DNA from: Rhodothermales bacterium | GTDB taxonomy: Bacteria; Bacteroidota; Rhodothermia; Rhodothermales; UBA10348 | Length of the DNA: 64,000 bases | Direction of reading: 5' to 3' | Assembly: GCA_040221055.1 (NCBI GenBank) | Contig: JAVJVN010000012.1 | Span: 112,890 to 176,889, forward strand | Part shown: in pieces, positions 25,704-34,726 of the stretch | Position numbering within the stretch: position 1 is the first letter of the stretch | Layout of the letters: every line of letters begins with the position of its first letter | The notes under the pieces: model-generated | Seen by the model: only the letters and a program-made list of their open reading frames with translations | The model's database searches: none | What the model was told of the DNA's origin: nothing | Program-made: the position numbers and the translations under genes

Positions 25704-26858
25704 TCAGGATCCCGGTCTGTACTCCCGTGGGACTTCATCGGCAACGCGCTGCCATGCCAGGTATCCACGGAACGTGATTCCATACGGGTTCAGGATGTCG
25801 CCCTTGTAGTCCATTACGGTCGGACCGTCTTCCATGGTCAACCAGGACGTCTGGAAGGAGGGGCGTCGTCTGCCGTCCCGGGCTCCCGGATTTCCCTGTG
25901 ACAGGTATTCCGGATGCTCCATTTCGCCCATGAAGGCAATCTCGACCGCGCCTTCGAAGTGGAGATGGTATTCTCCGGGCGAATCACCGGGCGTTATCAA
26001 GCTTGCAGGATCCAACGGAAACCGGGTATCTCCCTGTATTCCCTGGCCACCCGCCGTGGGACGGGACCACGTCTTGAAGCCTTGCGCCTCGACACGACCG
26101 GCAAGCAGGGCCAGTGCGAAATGTCGGAAAGAGCCCATGAAGGCAACGCGACGGTTCTCGTCCCACAACCGGGCCTGTTCCGGGTTGTCCGTCTGCATCT
26201 GTTCAAACAGGGGCTCCCCATCGTACTGAACACGGGTAGGCGTAATGGCAAAATCCGACAGGAAATACTGTATCCGATACCCGAGTGCCAGGTTTTCAAT
26301 GATGATGGGCGCTTGTGCGGTGGCGCGGAACGTGCCGCGATGCTCCTCGAAATCAAGTACCTCCGGATTCACGATGGTGGTCTGCTGCGCATTGGGCGTC
26401 TCACCGATGAAGGCGCGCGTGAATCGTTCCAGTCGTGACAACCACTTGTCGTCCCGCTCAGCCTCTACGACAATTTCTCCGGCATCCAGGACCACCTCCG
26501 AGAGTTCGAAGTCGAACGTAAGGACCTGCACCGACCGGATGAGGATGTCCCTGAAATCCGGCTGGTAGCCCAGCATGGACACGTACAGGCGATGGGCGCC
26601 TGCAGGCAGTCCACTCAGCATATAGCGCCCCTGTCGGTCCGTGACGGTCCCCGCCATGGAACCGGCAATGAAGACGTGCGCGCCCACCAGGGGAAGACCC
26701 GATTCCGCGTCGATCACGGTTCCTCGCAATTCCGCACGCGGAGGGGACTGCGCGCGCAGATCGGGAGGAAGCATGGACAGCGCCAGTCCGAGAAGAAGCA
26801 ACGGCAGCATGACGGTGCACGGCCGGCGACGTGGGGATGAGGCGGTGGTTTCCGTCAT
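25704..26858 (-). CDS. Exported protein with CarboxypepD_reg-like domain and uncharacterised C-terminal domain
   Basis: A 384-residue protein with an N-terminal signal peptide (core LPLLLLGLALSMLPP, cleavage near LRAQS). It is followed by a carboxypeptidase-regulatory-like beta-sandwich at about 43-120 (LRGTVIDAESGLPLVGAHVF, TVTDRQGRYML). The remaining roughly 260 residues (DKWLSRLERFTRAFIGETPNA onward) match a protein type common in Bacteroidota, but I cannot name its function; it has no TonB-receptor barrel. Its ATG overlaps the stop of the upstream acyl-CoA synthetase gene (ATGA), so the two are probably coupled. Likely at the cell surface or in the periplasm. Confidence 0.82.
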   Translation of the reverse strand: MTETTASSPRRRPCTVMLPLLLLGLALSMLPPDLRAQSPPRAELRGTVIDAESGLPLVGAHVFIAGSMAGTVTDRQGRYMLSGLPAGAHRLYVSMLGYQPDFRDILIRSVQVLTFDFELSEVVLDAGEIVVEAERDDKWLSRLERFTRAFIGETPNAQQTTIVNPEVLDFEEHRGTFRATAQAPIIIENLALGYRIQYFLSDFAITPTRVQYDGEPLFEQMQTDNPEQARLWDENRRVAFMGSFRHFALALLAGRVEAQGFKTWSRPTAGGQGIQGDTRFPLDPASLITPGDSPGEYHLHFEGAVEIAFMGEMEHPEYLSQGNPGARDGRRRPSFQTSWLTMEDGPTVMDYKGDILNPYGITFRGYLAWQRVADEVPREYRPGS

Positions 26859-28825
26859 GAGGCACTCCGGATGGCGTCGAGGGCAGTCGGATCCTCCAGG
26901 CTGGACACGTCACCGGGATCTGCACCCAGGTAGGCCGCGCGGACCAGGCGACGCATGACTTTCGCATTGCGGGTTTTGGGTAACTGGGTGGTGAAGCGGA
27001 CAAACGCGGGGCGCAAGGGTTTGCCCAATTCCGCGGCGATGGCCGCGGAAAGCGCGTTCCGGAGATCCGTGGTCGGATCGGAGCCGGGATTCAGCACGCA
27101 GTACACGCCAAGCGCTTCGCCTTTCACGTCGTCAGGAATACCGATGGCTGCACTCTCCGCGACGGCCGGATGGGCATTCAAAATGGCCTCGGCTTCGGCT
27201 GGTCCAAGTCGCTTGCCGGCAACTTTGATGGTGTCGTCACTTCTTCCCAGGATGAACCAGAGTCCATCGTCGTCCACGGCGGCAAAATCACCGTGCAACC
27301 ACACACCGGGAAACGTCTTCCAATAGGATTCGATGTATCGGGGGTTGTCGTTCCAGAAACCCCGGGTCATCCCGATCCATGGGCCACGGATGACCAACTC
27401 ACCTACGGCACCGCGAATGGAGGAACCGGTTTCATCGACGACATCTGCGGCCATTCCGGGCACCGGACCAGAGAACGAACATGGTTTGAGCGGCCGGAAA
27501 AAATTCCCGCACAGGATTCCGCCGCTGATCTCGGTTCCGCCCGAATAGTTCAGGATGGGCTTCCGGCTGTCGAGTACGTTGCGGAAAACCCAAAGCCAGG
27601 AGTCGGGGTCCCACGGGCTGCCCGTGGAAGCAATGGCACGAAGGGAAGACACATCCCGGCTTCGGATGGGCTCCGTTCCGTGGGGCATGAGGGCTCGCAC
27701 CAGGACGGGGGACAAGCCCAGATGTGTAACGCCATGGGAGGCCACGGACTGCCAGACCCGTCCGGCGTCCGGGACATCCGGTGCCCCGTCATAGAAAACC
27801 ATGGTGGCACCCAACGCGAGCGTTCCGAAAACGAGCCAGGGTCCCATCATCCATCCCATGTCCGTCATCCAGTAGACGACGTCCCCCGGCTTCACATCCA
27901 TGGCCTGGCGCATGTCCTGGGCACTCTTTACCGGAAAACCGCAATGCGTATGGACGGCACCCTTCGGCCGGCCGGTCGTTCCGGACGTATAGATGATCAT
28001 CAGCGTATCCTCCGCCGACGTGGACGCCGTGGGAGCCACGGCTCCGTGTCCGCTGACAAAAGCCGACCACCAGACATCCCGACCGCTGGTCATGGGCGTT
28101 CCGTCGCGGCCGGTTGCGTCCTGGACAATGACGTGGCGTACGGTGGGAGCCATCGTCAGGGCCTCATCGGCCGTCTCCTTCATCGGAATCTGCTTGCCCC
28201 GGCGCATGAATCCGTCGGCCGTGAAGAGGGCTTTCGCACCCGCATCATTCAGTCGCGTGGCAATGGCTTGCGGGCCGTATCCGGAGAAGAGCGGCAGGAT
28301 GACGCCTCCAATCTTGATGATGGCCAGGAAGGCCACCGCCAGTTCCACCGTCATGGGCATGTAGAGCCCCACGGCATCGCCTTTTACCAAACCCAAGGAG
28401 TGCAGGGCATTCGCACACCGGCAGACGGCATCGTTCAACTCTGCGTAGGTAAGCGTGTCCACCGACCCGTCTTCCGATTCCTGGATGATGGCAGGCCGAA
28501 GACGGGTATCCGGGTCCTCTTGCCATTTGTCCAGCAGGTTGTGGATGATGTTCATGCGGCCGTTCACACACCAGACGGGGAACTCCACCCCCTTGGACAG
28601 ATCCATGACGGAGGAATAGGGCCGCTCGAAGCGGATATCCAGATCCTTCAGGACAGCGTCCCAGAACCACTCGGGTTGGGAAACCGAGCGCTCCTGGAGG
28701 GCATCCAGACTCGGTATCCCGTATCGATCCATGAATGCCTGGAGATTGGATCTGGAAATCCAGTCCGGATTCGGGCTCCAGGCCACGGATTGATCGAAGG
28801 GAAAGGTCGTGGAAGGCAGTGGCAT
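26855..28825 (-). CDS. AMP-forming acyl-CoA synthetase
   Basis: Activates a short-chain carboxylate to acyl-AMP and then acyl-CoA. The 656-residue cytoplasmic enzyme matches the acetyl/propionyl/acetoacetyl-CoA synthetase group. The N-terminal cap includes ISRSNLQAFMDRYGI and WFWDAVLKDL. The adenylation core has IIYTSGTTGRPKGAVHTH, YWMTDMGWMMGPW, GGTEISGG and WLHGDFAAVDDDG. The C-terminal lid has GRSDDTIKVAGKRLGP and the catalytic Lys region LPKTRNAKVMRR. The W instead of E.D in some core positions does not let me fix the substrate. It runs into the next gene through a 4-base overlap. The nearest functional partners in the window are the E1 fusion and tyrosine catabolism genes, but linkage is not shown. 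Confidence 0.9.
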   Translation of the reverse strand: MPLPSTTFPFDQSVAWSPNPDWISRSNLQAFMDRYGIPSLDALQERSVSQPEWFWDAVLKDLDIRFERPYSSVMDLSKGVEFPVWCVNGRMNIIHNLLDKWQEDPDTRLRPAIIQESEDGSVDTLTYAELNDAVCRCANALHSLGLVKGDAVGLYMPMTVELAVAFLAIIKIGGVILPLFSGYGPQAIATRLNDAGAKALFTADGFMRRGKQIPMKETADEALTMAPTVRHVIVQDATGRDGTPMTSGRDVWWSAFVSGHGAVAPTASTSAEDTLMIIYTSGTTGRPKGAVHTHCGFPVKSAQDMRQAMDVKPGDVVYWMTDMGWMMGPWLVFGTLALGATMVFYDGAPDVPDAGRVWQSVASHGVTHLGLSPVLVRALMPHGTEPIRSRDVSSLRAIASTGSPWDPDSWLWVFRNVLDSRKPILNYSGGTEISGGILCGNFFRPLKPCSFSGPVPGMAADVVDETGSSIRGAVGELVIRGPWIGMTRGFWNDNPRYIESYWKTFPGVWLHGDFAAVDDDGLWFILGRSDDTIKVAGKRLGPAEAEAILNAHPAVAESAAIGIPDDVKGEALGVYCVLNPGSDPTTDLRNALSAAIAAELGKPLRPAFVRFTTQLPKTRNAKVMRRLVRAAYLGADPGDVSSLEDPTALDAIRSAS

Positions 28826-28948
28826 GAACGGTTGCAGGGTTGGAACGTACGGTTTCAGTCGGTTGTCTTTTCGCTAAACCAAATTGCGGGACGTTCGTTC
28901 TATTGGACCTTGCGAAATACCCGGAACCCCCCAAATCGTTCAGAACCC

Positions 28949-30268
28949 ATGCCCCGTCTGCCCCTGGTTGTATTGTTCATGCTCCTCGTGGCCGGTTGCT
29001 CAACCGAGTCGACAATGGAAGGATTGATTTCCGACCATTTGCCCGGTCCGGACTCGGGCAATCCGAATGAGATGATCCTGTTTGACGGGGCCCTCTATAT
29101 GCAGATGGCCGATCCGGCGTATGGCGTAGAAGTGTTCAAGTACGATGGTACAGGCCTGGAACGCGTTACGGATATTGAACCGGGTATCGGCAACGCTGTG
29201 CCTTCCCGGTTCACCATCTGGCAGGATCGACTGTATTTCACGGCCAGTCGAATGCCTTACGGCCGGGAGCTCTTCCGGCTGGAAGACGGCCGTGCCCGTC
29301 TGGTCAAGGACATCGGTGAAGACCGGGGTGGCTCGGATCCCCGCAGCAAGACGGTCATGGGCGATGTCCTCTACTTTTCCGCGAATGACCACAAGATCGG
29401 GTTCGAACTCTGGCAATACGACGGTACGGAAGCCACGTTGGCCGCGGATGTGGAAGCGGGGCCTTCCAGTTCCAATCCGGTCGGACTGACGGTATTCGAG
29501 GACGCGTTGTACTTCATGGCGACCGTATCGACCACAGGAAGTGAACTGTATCGATTCGTCCCCGGATCCGGGGCTGAACTTGTTGCTGACATCAACCCCG
29601 GAACGTCGTCCAGTCGGCCGCAATTCCTGACGGTTCTGGGCGATGCACTGTATTTCTCTGCATTTGCCCCGGAAACCGGCATCGAACTGTATCGACTCCG
29701 AGACGGTGTGGTTGCGTTGGTCTCCGATCTGAACGAAGGCACGGCCAGTTCCTCGCCGACGCAGTTGACTGTGGTGGACAATACACTCTACTTCGTGGCA
29801 TCGACGGCTGAAATGGGCCAGGAACTGTATCGGATCAACCCGGAAGGGTCCATCGAACTGGTGGTCGATATTGCTGAAGGTGCGCAGGGAAGTTCGCCGT
29901 CCAATCTGTTCGCCAGCGGGAATCGCCTGTTCTTCTCGGCGGATGATGGCAAGACCGGTGCAGAATTGTGGATTGCCGACGGGGCAGGCGTGCGGATGGT
30001 GCGTGATATCCACATGGGCCCGGAAGGCTCAGGGCCGTTGCATTTCGCGACCTTCAACGACGAATGGGTGTGGTTTACGGCGCGTACGGCGGCGCACGGT
30101 GCCGAAGTATGGCGTTCCAACGGCACGGACGCCGAGCTGGTCCGGGACATACGCCCCGGACCGAATTCCAGCTCTCCGACCGACTTCGCCGCCATCGGCA
30201 CGCAGATGTGCTTTGCGGCAAACGAAGGGGGGACCGGCCACGAATTGTGGTGCCTGGAGGCCCTTTAG
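28949..30268 (+). CDS. ELWxxDGT-repeat surface lipoprotein
   Basis: A 439-residue lipoprotein with signal peptide and lipobox LVAGC (about residues 13-17). The rest is a tandem array of about eight 45-50-residue repeats. Each holds a strand such as LYFSA or LYFVAS, then GxELWxxDG or GxELYR, then VxDIxxGxxSSxP. This is the ELWxxDGT repeat pattern, a beta-propeller-like array in surface proteins of unknown ligand. The ATG at 28949 is set by the signal peptide; the frame extends far upstream but antisense to the acyl-CoA synthetase. The TAG stop (30266-30268) sits on the left end of the inverted-repeat element, so the original 3' end may have been altered by insertion. Confidence 0.88.
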   Translation: MPRLPLVVLFMLLVAGCSTESTMEGLISDHLPGPDSGNPNEMILFDGALYMQMADPAYGVEVFKYDGTGLERVTDIEPGIGNAVPSRFTIWQDRLYFTASRMPYGRELFRLEDGRARLVKDIGEDRGGSDPRSKTVMGDVLYFSANDHKIGFELWQYDGTEATLAADVEAGPSSSNPVGLTVFEDALYFMATVSTTGSELYRFVPGSGAELVADINPGTSSSRPQFLTVLGDALYFSAFAPETGIELYRLRDGVVALVSDLNEGTASSSPTQLTVVDNTLYFVASTAEMGQELYRINPEGSIELVVDIAEGAQGSSPSNLFASGNRLFFSADDGKTGAELWIADGAGVRMVRDIHMGPEGSGPLHFATFNDEWVWFTARTAAHGAEVWRSNGTDAELVRDIRPGPNSSSPTDFAAIGTQMCFAANEGGTGHELWCLEAL

Positions 30269-30541
30269 AAGGCTGTTGAAAAAGTGGAGGACCCCTCGTT
30301 CGGAGCGCCATGACATCAGATTCCAGGCGTTCCGACGTTTGCGTAGCCGTAGCTACTCATAGGAGGAACAACACCGAAGATGATGTCATGCCGCCCGAAC
30401 CCTTTGGGAGCGAGGGGGTTACGGGCGGATACTTTGTCATGGCTCCTCCACGATACTACGGCATCGCGTCGTCGCCCTTCCTCGTCTGCGCCTCGTAAGA
30501 CCCTCGCTCGAGGGGCCCTCCACTTCTTCAACAGCCTTCTA
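30266..30541. mobile_element. Non-coding MITE-like element with 32-bp terminal inverted repeats
   Basis: The 32 bases at 30267-30298 (beginning AGAAGGCTGTTGAA) are repeated in inverted orientation at 30509-30540 (ending CAACAGCCTTCT) with only two mismatches. The element is about 274 bp and has no gene I can support: the internal frames are 62 and 71 codons with no recognisable domain. It also contains an internal inverted pair (CATGACATCA at 30309-30318, TGATGTCATG at 30381-30390). Outermost bases are T at 30266 and A at 30541, which would fit a TA-type target pair, but this is not proved. It separates convergent genes, so it may also terminate transcription. Whether it is a MITE, a decayed IS or a repeat used as a terminator is not decidable from one copy. 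Confidence 0.72.
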
Positions 30542-30567
30542 GAAGGCTGTTGAAGACGCGGAGGACC
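30541..30567 (+). repeat. Third, directly adjacent partial copy of the terminal repeat
   Basis: The 27 bases at 30541-30567 match the left repeat end, with two or three differences depending on which arm is compared. The copy abuts the right arm, so the junction 30526-30555 is a perfect 30-base palindrome centred on TCTAGA. It could be a truncated second element, or a nested insertion into an existing copy. The palindrome would also form a hairpin between the ELWxxDGT gene and hmgA. Confidence 0.7.
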
Positions 30568-30581
30568 TGTAGTAGAGCCTT

Positions 30582-31748
30582 TCAGTCGTACAGTTCCGGT
30601 CGCCAGGAGAGCATGTAGCCCGGGTCCTCGTTGGCAAGGGCGTGTTTCGTAAGCTGCAACGGCTTGAACGTGTCGACCATCACCGCCAACTCCTCCGTGG
30701 CCTCCTTTCCGATGGACGCTTCCACGGTGCCGGGATGCGGACCATGGGCAATGCCACCGGGATGGAGCGTAAATGAACCCCGTCCAACACCACGGCGGCT
30801 CATGAAATCCCCTTCTGCGTAGTACAGGACCTCGTCCGAGTCGATGTTGGAGTGGTTGTACGGTGCCGGTATGCTTTCGGGATGGTAGTCGTATTTACGC
30901 GGCACGAAGGAGCAGATCACGAAATTCCGCCCTTCGAAATGCTGATGTACCGGAGGTGGCTGATGGATGCGTCCGGTTATGGGCTCGAAATCGTGGATGG
31001 ATGTAGCATAGGGATACATGTATCCATCCCAACCGACGAAGTCAAAGGGATGATGCCGGAAAAAGAGACGATGGAGATAGTCGTTCTTGGCAATGCGGAC
31101 CTCGAACTCCCCGGTCTCGTCAATCGTGACGAGTTCCGTCGGCGGACGGATGTCCCGTTCGCAGTAGGGGCTGTGTTCCAGCAACTGCCCGAACGCATTG
31201 CGATACCGCTTCGGGGGATGGATTTCCGAGAATGACTCAATGACGAGGAATCGGCAGGCGGGGCTTGTGACCTTCCACCGGTGGGTGATGGTACGCGGGA
31301 CGTGGACGTAGTCGCCCTGGCGGAAGGGCACTGGACCGAAGGGGCTTTCAAGTACGCCTTCGCCGTCGTGCACATAGACCATCTCATCGGCCACCGCATT
31401 CCGATAGAAGTAGTCCATGGGTTCACTCGGCGAGCACACGGCAAGCCGGACATCCGAATTGCCCATGATATACCGTCTGGATGCCAACCAGTCCCCCGAG
31501 GACGGAACGTCATAGCCATGGATGTGGCGATGCCGCAGGAAGTCCAGGTCGGCAAATTCCACCCGCCATGGGATGGGGTCGGCCACCCGGTCCACGATGG
31601 TGGGTGGGTGGATGTGATAGGCGATGGATGATATCCCGCTGAATCCTTCTGCACCAATGACTTCTTCGCTGTAGAGGGAGCCGTCAGGCTTCCGCATTTG
31701 CGTATGCCGTTTGTGGGGAACGGAACCGAGTCGTGTATAGTGTGGCAT
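30582..31748 (-). CDS. hmgA: Homogentisate 1,2-dioxygenase
   Basis: Opens the ring of homogentisate to maleylacetoacetate with O2 in tyrosine/phenylalanine catabolism. The 388-residue protein starts at ATG 31748 and keeps the family landmarks: WRVEFADLDFLRHRH, the double beta-helix core with VYVHDGEGVLESPFGPV, the iron-ligand region PYNHSNIDSDEVLYYAEGDF (His and Glu ligands), and HPGGIAHGPHPG (second His). It lies 13 bases downstream of hppD on the same strand, and its 3' end faces the inverted-repeat element. Maleylacetoacetate isomerase and fumarylacetoacetase are not in the window. Confidence 0.95.
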   Translation of the reverse strand: MPHYTRLGSVPHKRHTQMRKPDGSLYSEEVIGAEGFSGISSIAYHIHPPTIVDRVADPIPWRVEFADLDFLRHRHIHGYDVPSSGDWLASRRYIMGNSDVRLAVCSPSEPMDYFYRNAVADEMVYVHDGEGVLESPFGPVPFRQGDYVHVPRTITHRWKVTSPACRFLVIESFSEIHPPKRYRNAFGQLLEHSPYCERDIRPPTELVTIDETGEFEVRIAKNDYLHRLFFRHHPFDFVGWDGYMYPYATSIHDFEPITGRIHQPPPVHQHFEGRNFVICSFVPRKYDYHPESIPAPYNHSNIDSDEVLYYAEGDFMSRRGVGRGSFTLHPGGIAHGPHPGTVEASIGKEATEELAVMVDTFKPLQLTKHALANEDPGYMLSWRPELYD

Positions 31749-31761
31749 GGCTGTAGGCGTA

Positions 31762-32910
31762 TCAGAGGTTTCCGCGGCGTTCCTGCTCCCGTTCGATGGC
31801 TTCGAACAGTGCCTTGAAATTGCCTTTTCCGAATGAACGGGCACCCTTCCGCTGGATGATCTCATAGAACACCGTTGGACGGTCCTGAACCGGTCGAGTA
31901 AAGATCTGCAGCAGGTAGCCTTCGTCGTCGCGGTCCACCAGGATGCCCAGTTCCTTGAGAGGAGCGAGTTCTTCGTCTATGGTGCCGACCCGGTCCGGCA
32001 GGATGTCATAATAGGATTCCGGTACCTGCAGGAATTCCACACCGCGTGACCGGAGGTCACGTACCGTCCGGATGATGTCATCGGTGGCCATGGCCACGTG
32101 CTGGACACCGGCGCCGTGGTAGAAGTCCAGGTATTCCTCGATCTGGCTTTTCTTCTTGCCGGCAGCCGGTTCGTTGATGGGAAATTTGATCCGGTCATTG
32201 CCGTTGGCCATCACCTTCGACATGAGCGCCGTGTAATCCGTTGAAATATCCTTGTCATCGAAGGATAGCAGGTTCCTGAATCCGAGTACGTCCGAATAGA
32301 AGTCCACGAAGCGATTCATGTCACCCAGGTGGACGTTTCCTACGCAATGGTCCACATACTTGAGGCCGACCGGAGCCGGTGCAAAGTGGGGATTGGACCA
32401 CGCCACGAAGCCGGGCAGGAATACGCCGTCGTAGGCCCGGCGCTCCACAAACGTGTGGATGGTGTCACCGTACGTCTCGATGGCCGCCACGACGACTTCT
32501 CCGTATTGATCCTTGAGCACTTCAGGCTCCCGCACGGCCGTGGCCCCACGGGACATGGTCTCCTTGAAGGCTTTCCGTGCATCATCGACCCACATGGCAA
32601 TGTCCCGGACACCGTCTCCGTGCAGGTTGACATGTCGTGAGACAGCGGTGTCCGGCTGCATGGATGACGTGAACACAAACGTGACCTTGCCCTGGCGCAC
32701 GACGAAACTCGTACGATCCCTGAGACCGGTTTCGAGGCCGGCATAGGCGAGCGCCTGGAAACCGAACGCAGCCATGTAGAAGTAGGCGGCCTGTTTCGCG
32801 TTTCCGACAAAGAACTCGACGTAATCAGTTCCATTGATGGGAAGGAAATCATCCGCGACGAGAAGCGAGGATGACGGAGCGGAGGTGGTCAGGGTCGGTT
32901 CGGTCGACAT
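31762..32910 (-). CDS. hppD: 4-hydroxyphenylpyruvate dioxygenase
   Basis: Converts 4-hydroxyphenylpyruvate to homogentisate, feeding the adjacent hmgA. The 382-residue Fe(II) enzyme has two vicinal-oxygen-chelate halves. Recognisable segments are NGTDYVEFFVGNAKQAAYFY, GDTIHTFVERRAYDG, the HVAMATDDI segment with an iron His, and FYEIIQRKGARSFGKGNF with the C-terminal iron Glu followed by a helix (LFEAIEREQERRG). The ATG at 32910 was chosen; an in-frame ATG 30 bases upstream (32940) is possible and neither has a clear ribosome-binding site. hppD-hmgA is the usual two-gene tyrosine-catabolism order in Bacteroidota. Confidence 0.96.
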   Translation of the reverse strand: MSTEPTLTTSAPSSSLLVADDFLPINGTDYVEFFVGNAKQAAYFYMAAFGFQALAYAGLETGLRDRTSFVVRQGKVTFVFTSSMQPDTAVSRHVNLHGDGVRDIAMWVDDARKAFKETMSRGATAVREPEVLKDQYGEVVVAAIETYGDTIHTFVERRAYDGVFLPGFVAWSNPHFAPAPVGLKYVDHCVGNVHLGDMNRFVDFYSDVLGFRNLLSFDDKDISTDYTALMSKVMANGNDRIKFPINEPAAGKKKSQIEEYLDFYHGAGVQHVAMATDDIIRTVRDLRSRGVEFLQVPESYYDILPDRVGTIDEELAPLKELGILVDRDDEGYLLQIFTRPVQDRPTVFYEIIQRKGARSFGKGNFKALFEAIEREQERRGNL

Positions 32911-33029
32911 GCGTTGGATTCCAGCTGTTTGCAGTTTCATTTACACGGCAAGATAGTCCTCCCGTTCCACGGGATCACGCAGAAGCGCCTGTTGTATTTG
33001 TCCCCTTTGCCACCAGATGAACCCGCACC

Positions 33030-33587
33030 ATGTCTGATCGCCCGGCGCCCTGGACCGTCCTGTCCCGCAGCTACCTGCTTGAACGGTGGTGGATGAAGCT
33101 GCGTGTGGACGAGGTCCGATTGCCCGACGGCCAGGTCTTGCCGGAGTACCACGTTCTCGAATATCCCGACTGGACGCTATCCATGTGCCAGGACGTGACC
33201 GGCAAATTGATTCTGGTGGAGCAGTACCGTCACGGTACCGGCAAGTTATCGCTTGAATTCGCGTCCGGGATGTTGGACGAGGACGAATTGCCATTGGAGG
33301 GTGCCTGTCGAGAGTTGCTGGAAGAAACGGGGCACGTGTCCGAGTCCTGGATCCGACTCGGCCGATGGGCCCCCGACCCATCCCGGCATGACAATGTGGG
33401 ACACGTATTCCTCGCCAGACATGCGCGCAGTGTAGCCCCACCTTCACCGGACAGCACGGAGGATTTGCGTGTGATCTCGTTGTCAGTCCGGGAAGTGGAT
33501 GCTGCCATCCGGGACGGTCGGATTACCCATGGTCTGCATGTGGCCGCTTTCTATCGGGCTGCAACAGATGGGCTGTTGGAAGGGTAA
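33030..33587 (+). CDS. NUDIX hydrolase (ADP-ribose pyrophosphatase-like)
   Basis: A 185-residue NUDIX-fold protein. The NUDIX box is intact: G at the start of GMLDEDELPLEGACRELLEETG, giving G-x5-E-x7-REL-xEE-x-G with the metal-binding Glu residues. Upstream there is the MKLRVDEVRLPDG strand and the EQYRHGTG region typical of ADP-sugar hydrolases; the later segment FLARHARS also fits. Likely substrate is ADP-ribose or an ADP-sugar, but the family's specificities vary. It diverges from hppD and its stop lies 8 bases before the downstream lipoprotein, suggesting a short operon. Confidence 0.9.
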   Translation: MSDRPAPWTVLSRSYLLERWWMKLRVDEVRLPDGQVLPEYHVLEYPDWTLSMCQDVTGKLILVEQYRHGTGKLSLEFASGMLDEDELPLEGACRELLEETGHVSESWIRLGRWAPDPSRHDNVGHVFLARHARSVAPPSPDSTEDLRVISLSVREVDAAIRDGRITHGLHVAAFYRAATDGLLEG

Positions 33588-33595
33588 CAAGCACC

Positions 33596-34690
33596 ATGAA
33601 CACCATCCGCGCTTGTTTGGTCTCCCTGGTGGCCGTCGGATTCCTTGCTGCCCTCGCCGGCTGTCGTTGGAATGCCTCACTCGAGGTGGCGGAATTGCGC
33701 GTGGAACGCACCTCATGGGACACCCTTGCGGTCTCCACGACGTTCCGGCTGAACCCCTTGGTGGGAGGCACGGAGAACGTCCAGCCCGACTCCGTCATGG
33801 TGACCCTGTTCCGTGCATCCTATGACACCCTTTACCGTGGATCTCCCGGCACAATCGCCATCGACGATACCGGATTGTTGAATCGCGAACGCCTGCTGGT
33901 GGACGTGTGCGGGTTCCACGCGGCCGGCACGGCGTGTGACCAGTACGCCGTTTCGGCATCCCCGAAGCGAATGATTCCACAAGCCGATATTGCCTTCCCG
34001 ACGGAAGATCGTGGATACGAGCGTGGTTCGTACACGCTCCGGTACACATTGCACCGACAACGCTTCGGGACGGACGATTGGGAACCCCTTTTACGCTCCA
34101 GTCGAACGGAAACCGTTCTGTCCATCCGCGTAGCTGGATCGTCCAACCCGTCGGTGGAGATCCCGGTGAAGCAGGGAGACAACCGTCTGATCCTGGCGCG
34201 TCAGGACAACTTCCGCTTGCTCCGCTATGACATCCAGTCCGCGATGCTGGATGCCGACTCCGCAGCCGTCGTGTTCGATCTCCGGGCCCGATTGGGACAG
34301 ACGCTGGAATCCGTAGCCATCGATACCGTCGTGGTCCGGAGCAAATCGACGCTTGAGCGCCGGGAGGAGGTGGCACGCCTGGTGGAATTGGCCGGCGAAA
34401 AAATCCTGGACGAACTCAAGGGGCGATTCGGGTTACGACGAGCGTATGTATTCATTGACGAATGGTCCTATGAACCGTTGGATCGCATGTACGTGGCCAC
34501 CATCGACTTGCAGTGGCAGGACGGGCTGCGCAGCAACTGGTCGGACCTGAGCGCCCAGGTGTCGGTTCGGTTTGACGGGACCATGGGCCAGGTGGTACTC
34601 TTGGGAGCAAGCGAGGGCGCCCGCGAACGGTGGGACCGGGCCTACGGCACCTCGACCATGTTTCTTGAACCGCTTTACGATACTCCCTGA
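33596..34690 (+). CDS. Hypothetical lipoprotein
   Basis: A 364-residue lipoprotein with signal peptide and lipobox LAALAGC (about Cys23). The mature protein is beta-strand rich, with two visible halves: about 30-180 (VAELRVERTSWDTLAV, SYTLRYTLHRQRFG) and about 195-364, which has a helix (LERREEVARLVELAGEKILDEL) followed by strands (RAYVFIDEWSYEPLDRM). It has only three or four Cys, one being the lipid anchor. I do not recognise a family. It follows a NUDIX gene by 8 bases and precedes a YhdH-like reductase by 36 bases, so it may share a transcript, but no functional link is evident. Confidence 0.75.
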   Translation: MNTIRACLVSLVAVGFLAALAGCRWNASLEVAELRVERTSWDTLAVSTTFRLNPLVGGTENVQPDSVMVTLFRASYDTLYRGSPGTIAIDDTGLLNRERLLVDVCGFHAAGTACDQYAVSASPKRMIPQADIAFPTEDRGYERGSYTLRYTLHRQRFGTDDWEPLLRSSRTETVLSIRVAGSSNPSVEIPVKQGDNRLILARQDNFRLLRYDIQSAMLDADSAAVVFDLRARLGQTLESVAIDTVVVRSKSTLERREEVARLVELAGEKILDELKGRFGLRRAYVFIDEWSYEPLDRMYVATIDLQWQDGLRSNWSDLSAQVSVRFDGTMGQVVLLGASEGARERWDRAYGTSTMFLEPLYDTP

Positions 34691-34726
34691 GCACTGTACA
34701 GCCTGTTAATCCCTGGTTTTTCAATC

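Noticed and set aside
27170-28948. Long open frame on the + strand continuous with the ELWxxDGT gene upstream of 28949
   Set aside because: It is antisense to the acyl-CoA synthetase gene, has no recognisable domain or signal peptide, and the real lipoprotein start is fixed by the LVAGC lipobox at 28949.
30310-30531. 62- and 71-codon frames inside the inverted-repeat element
   Set aside because: Neither has a recognised motif or a transposase-like feature, and both fall entirely inside the repeat-bounded, non-coding-looking segment.
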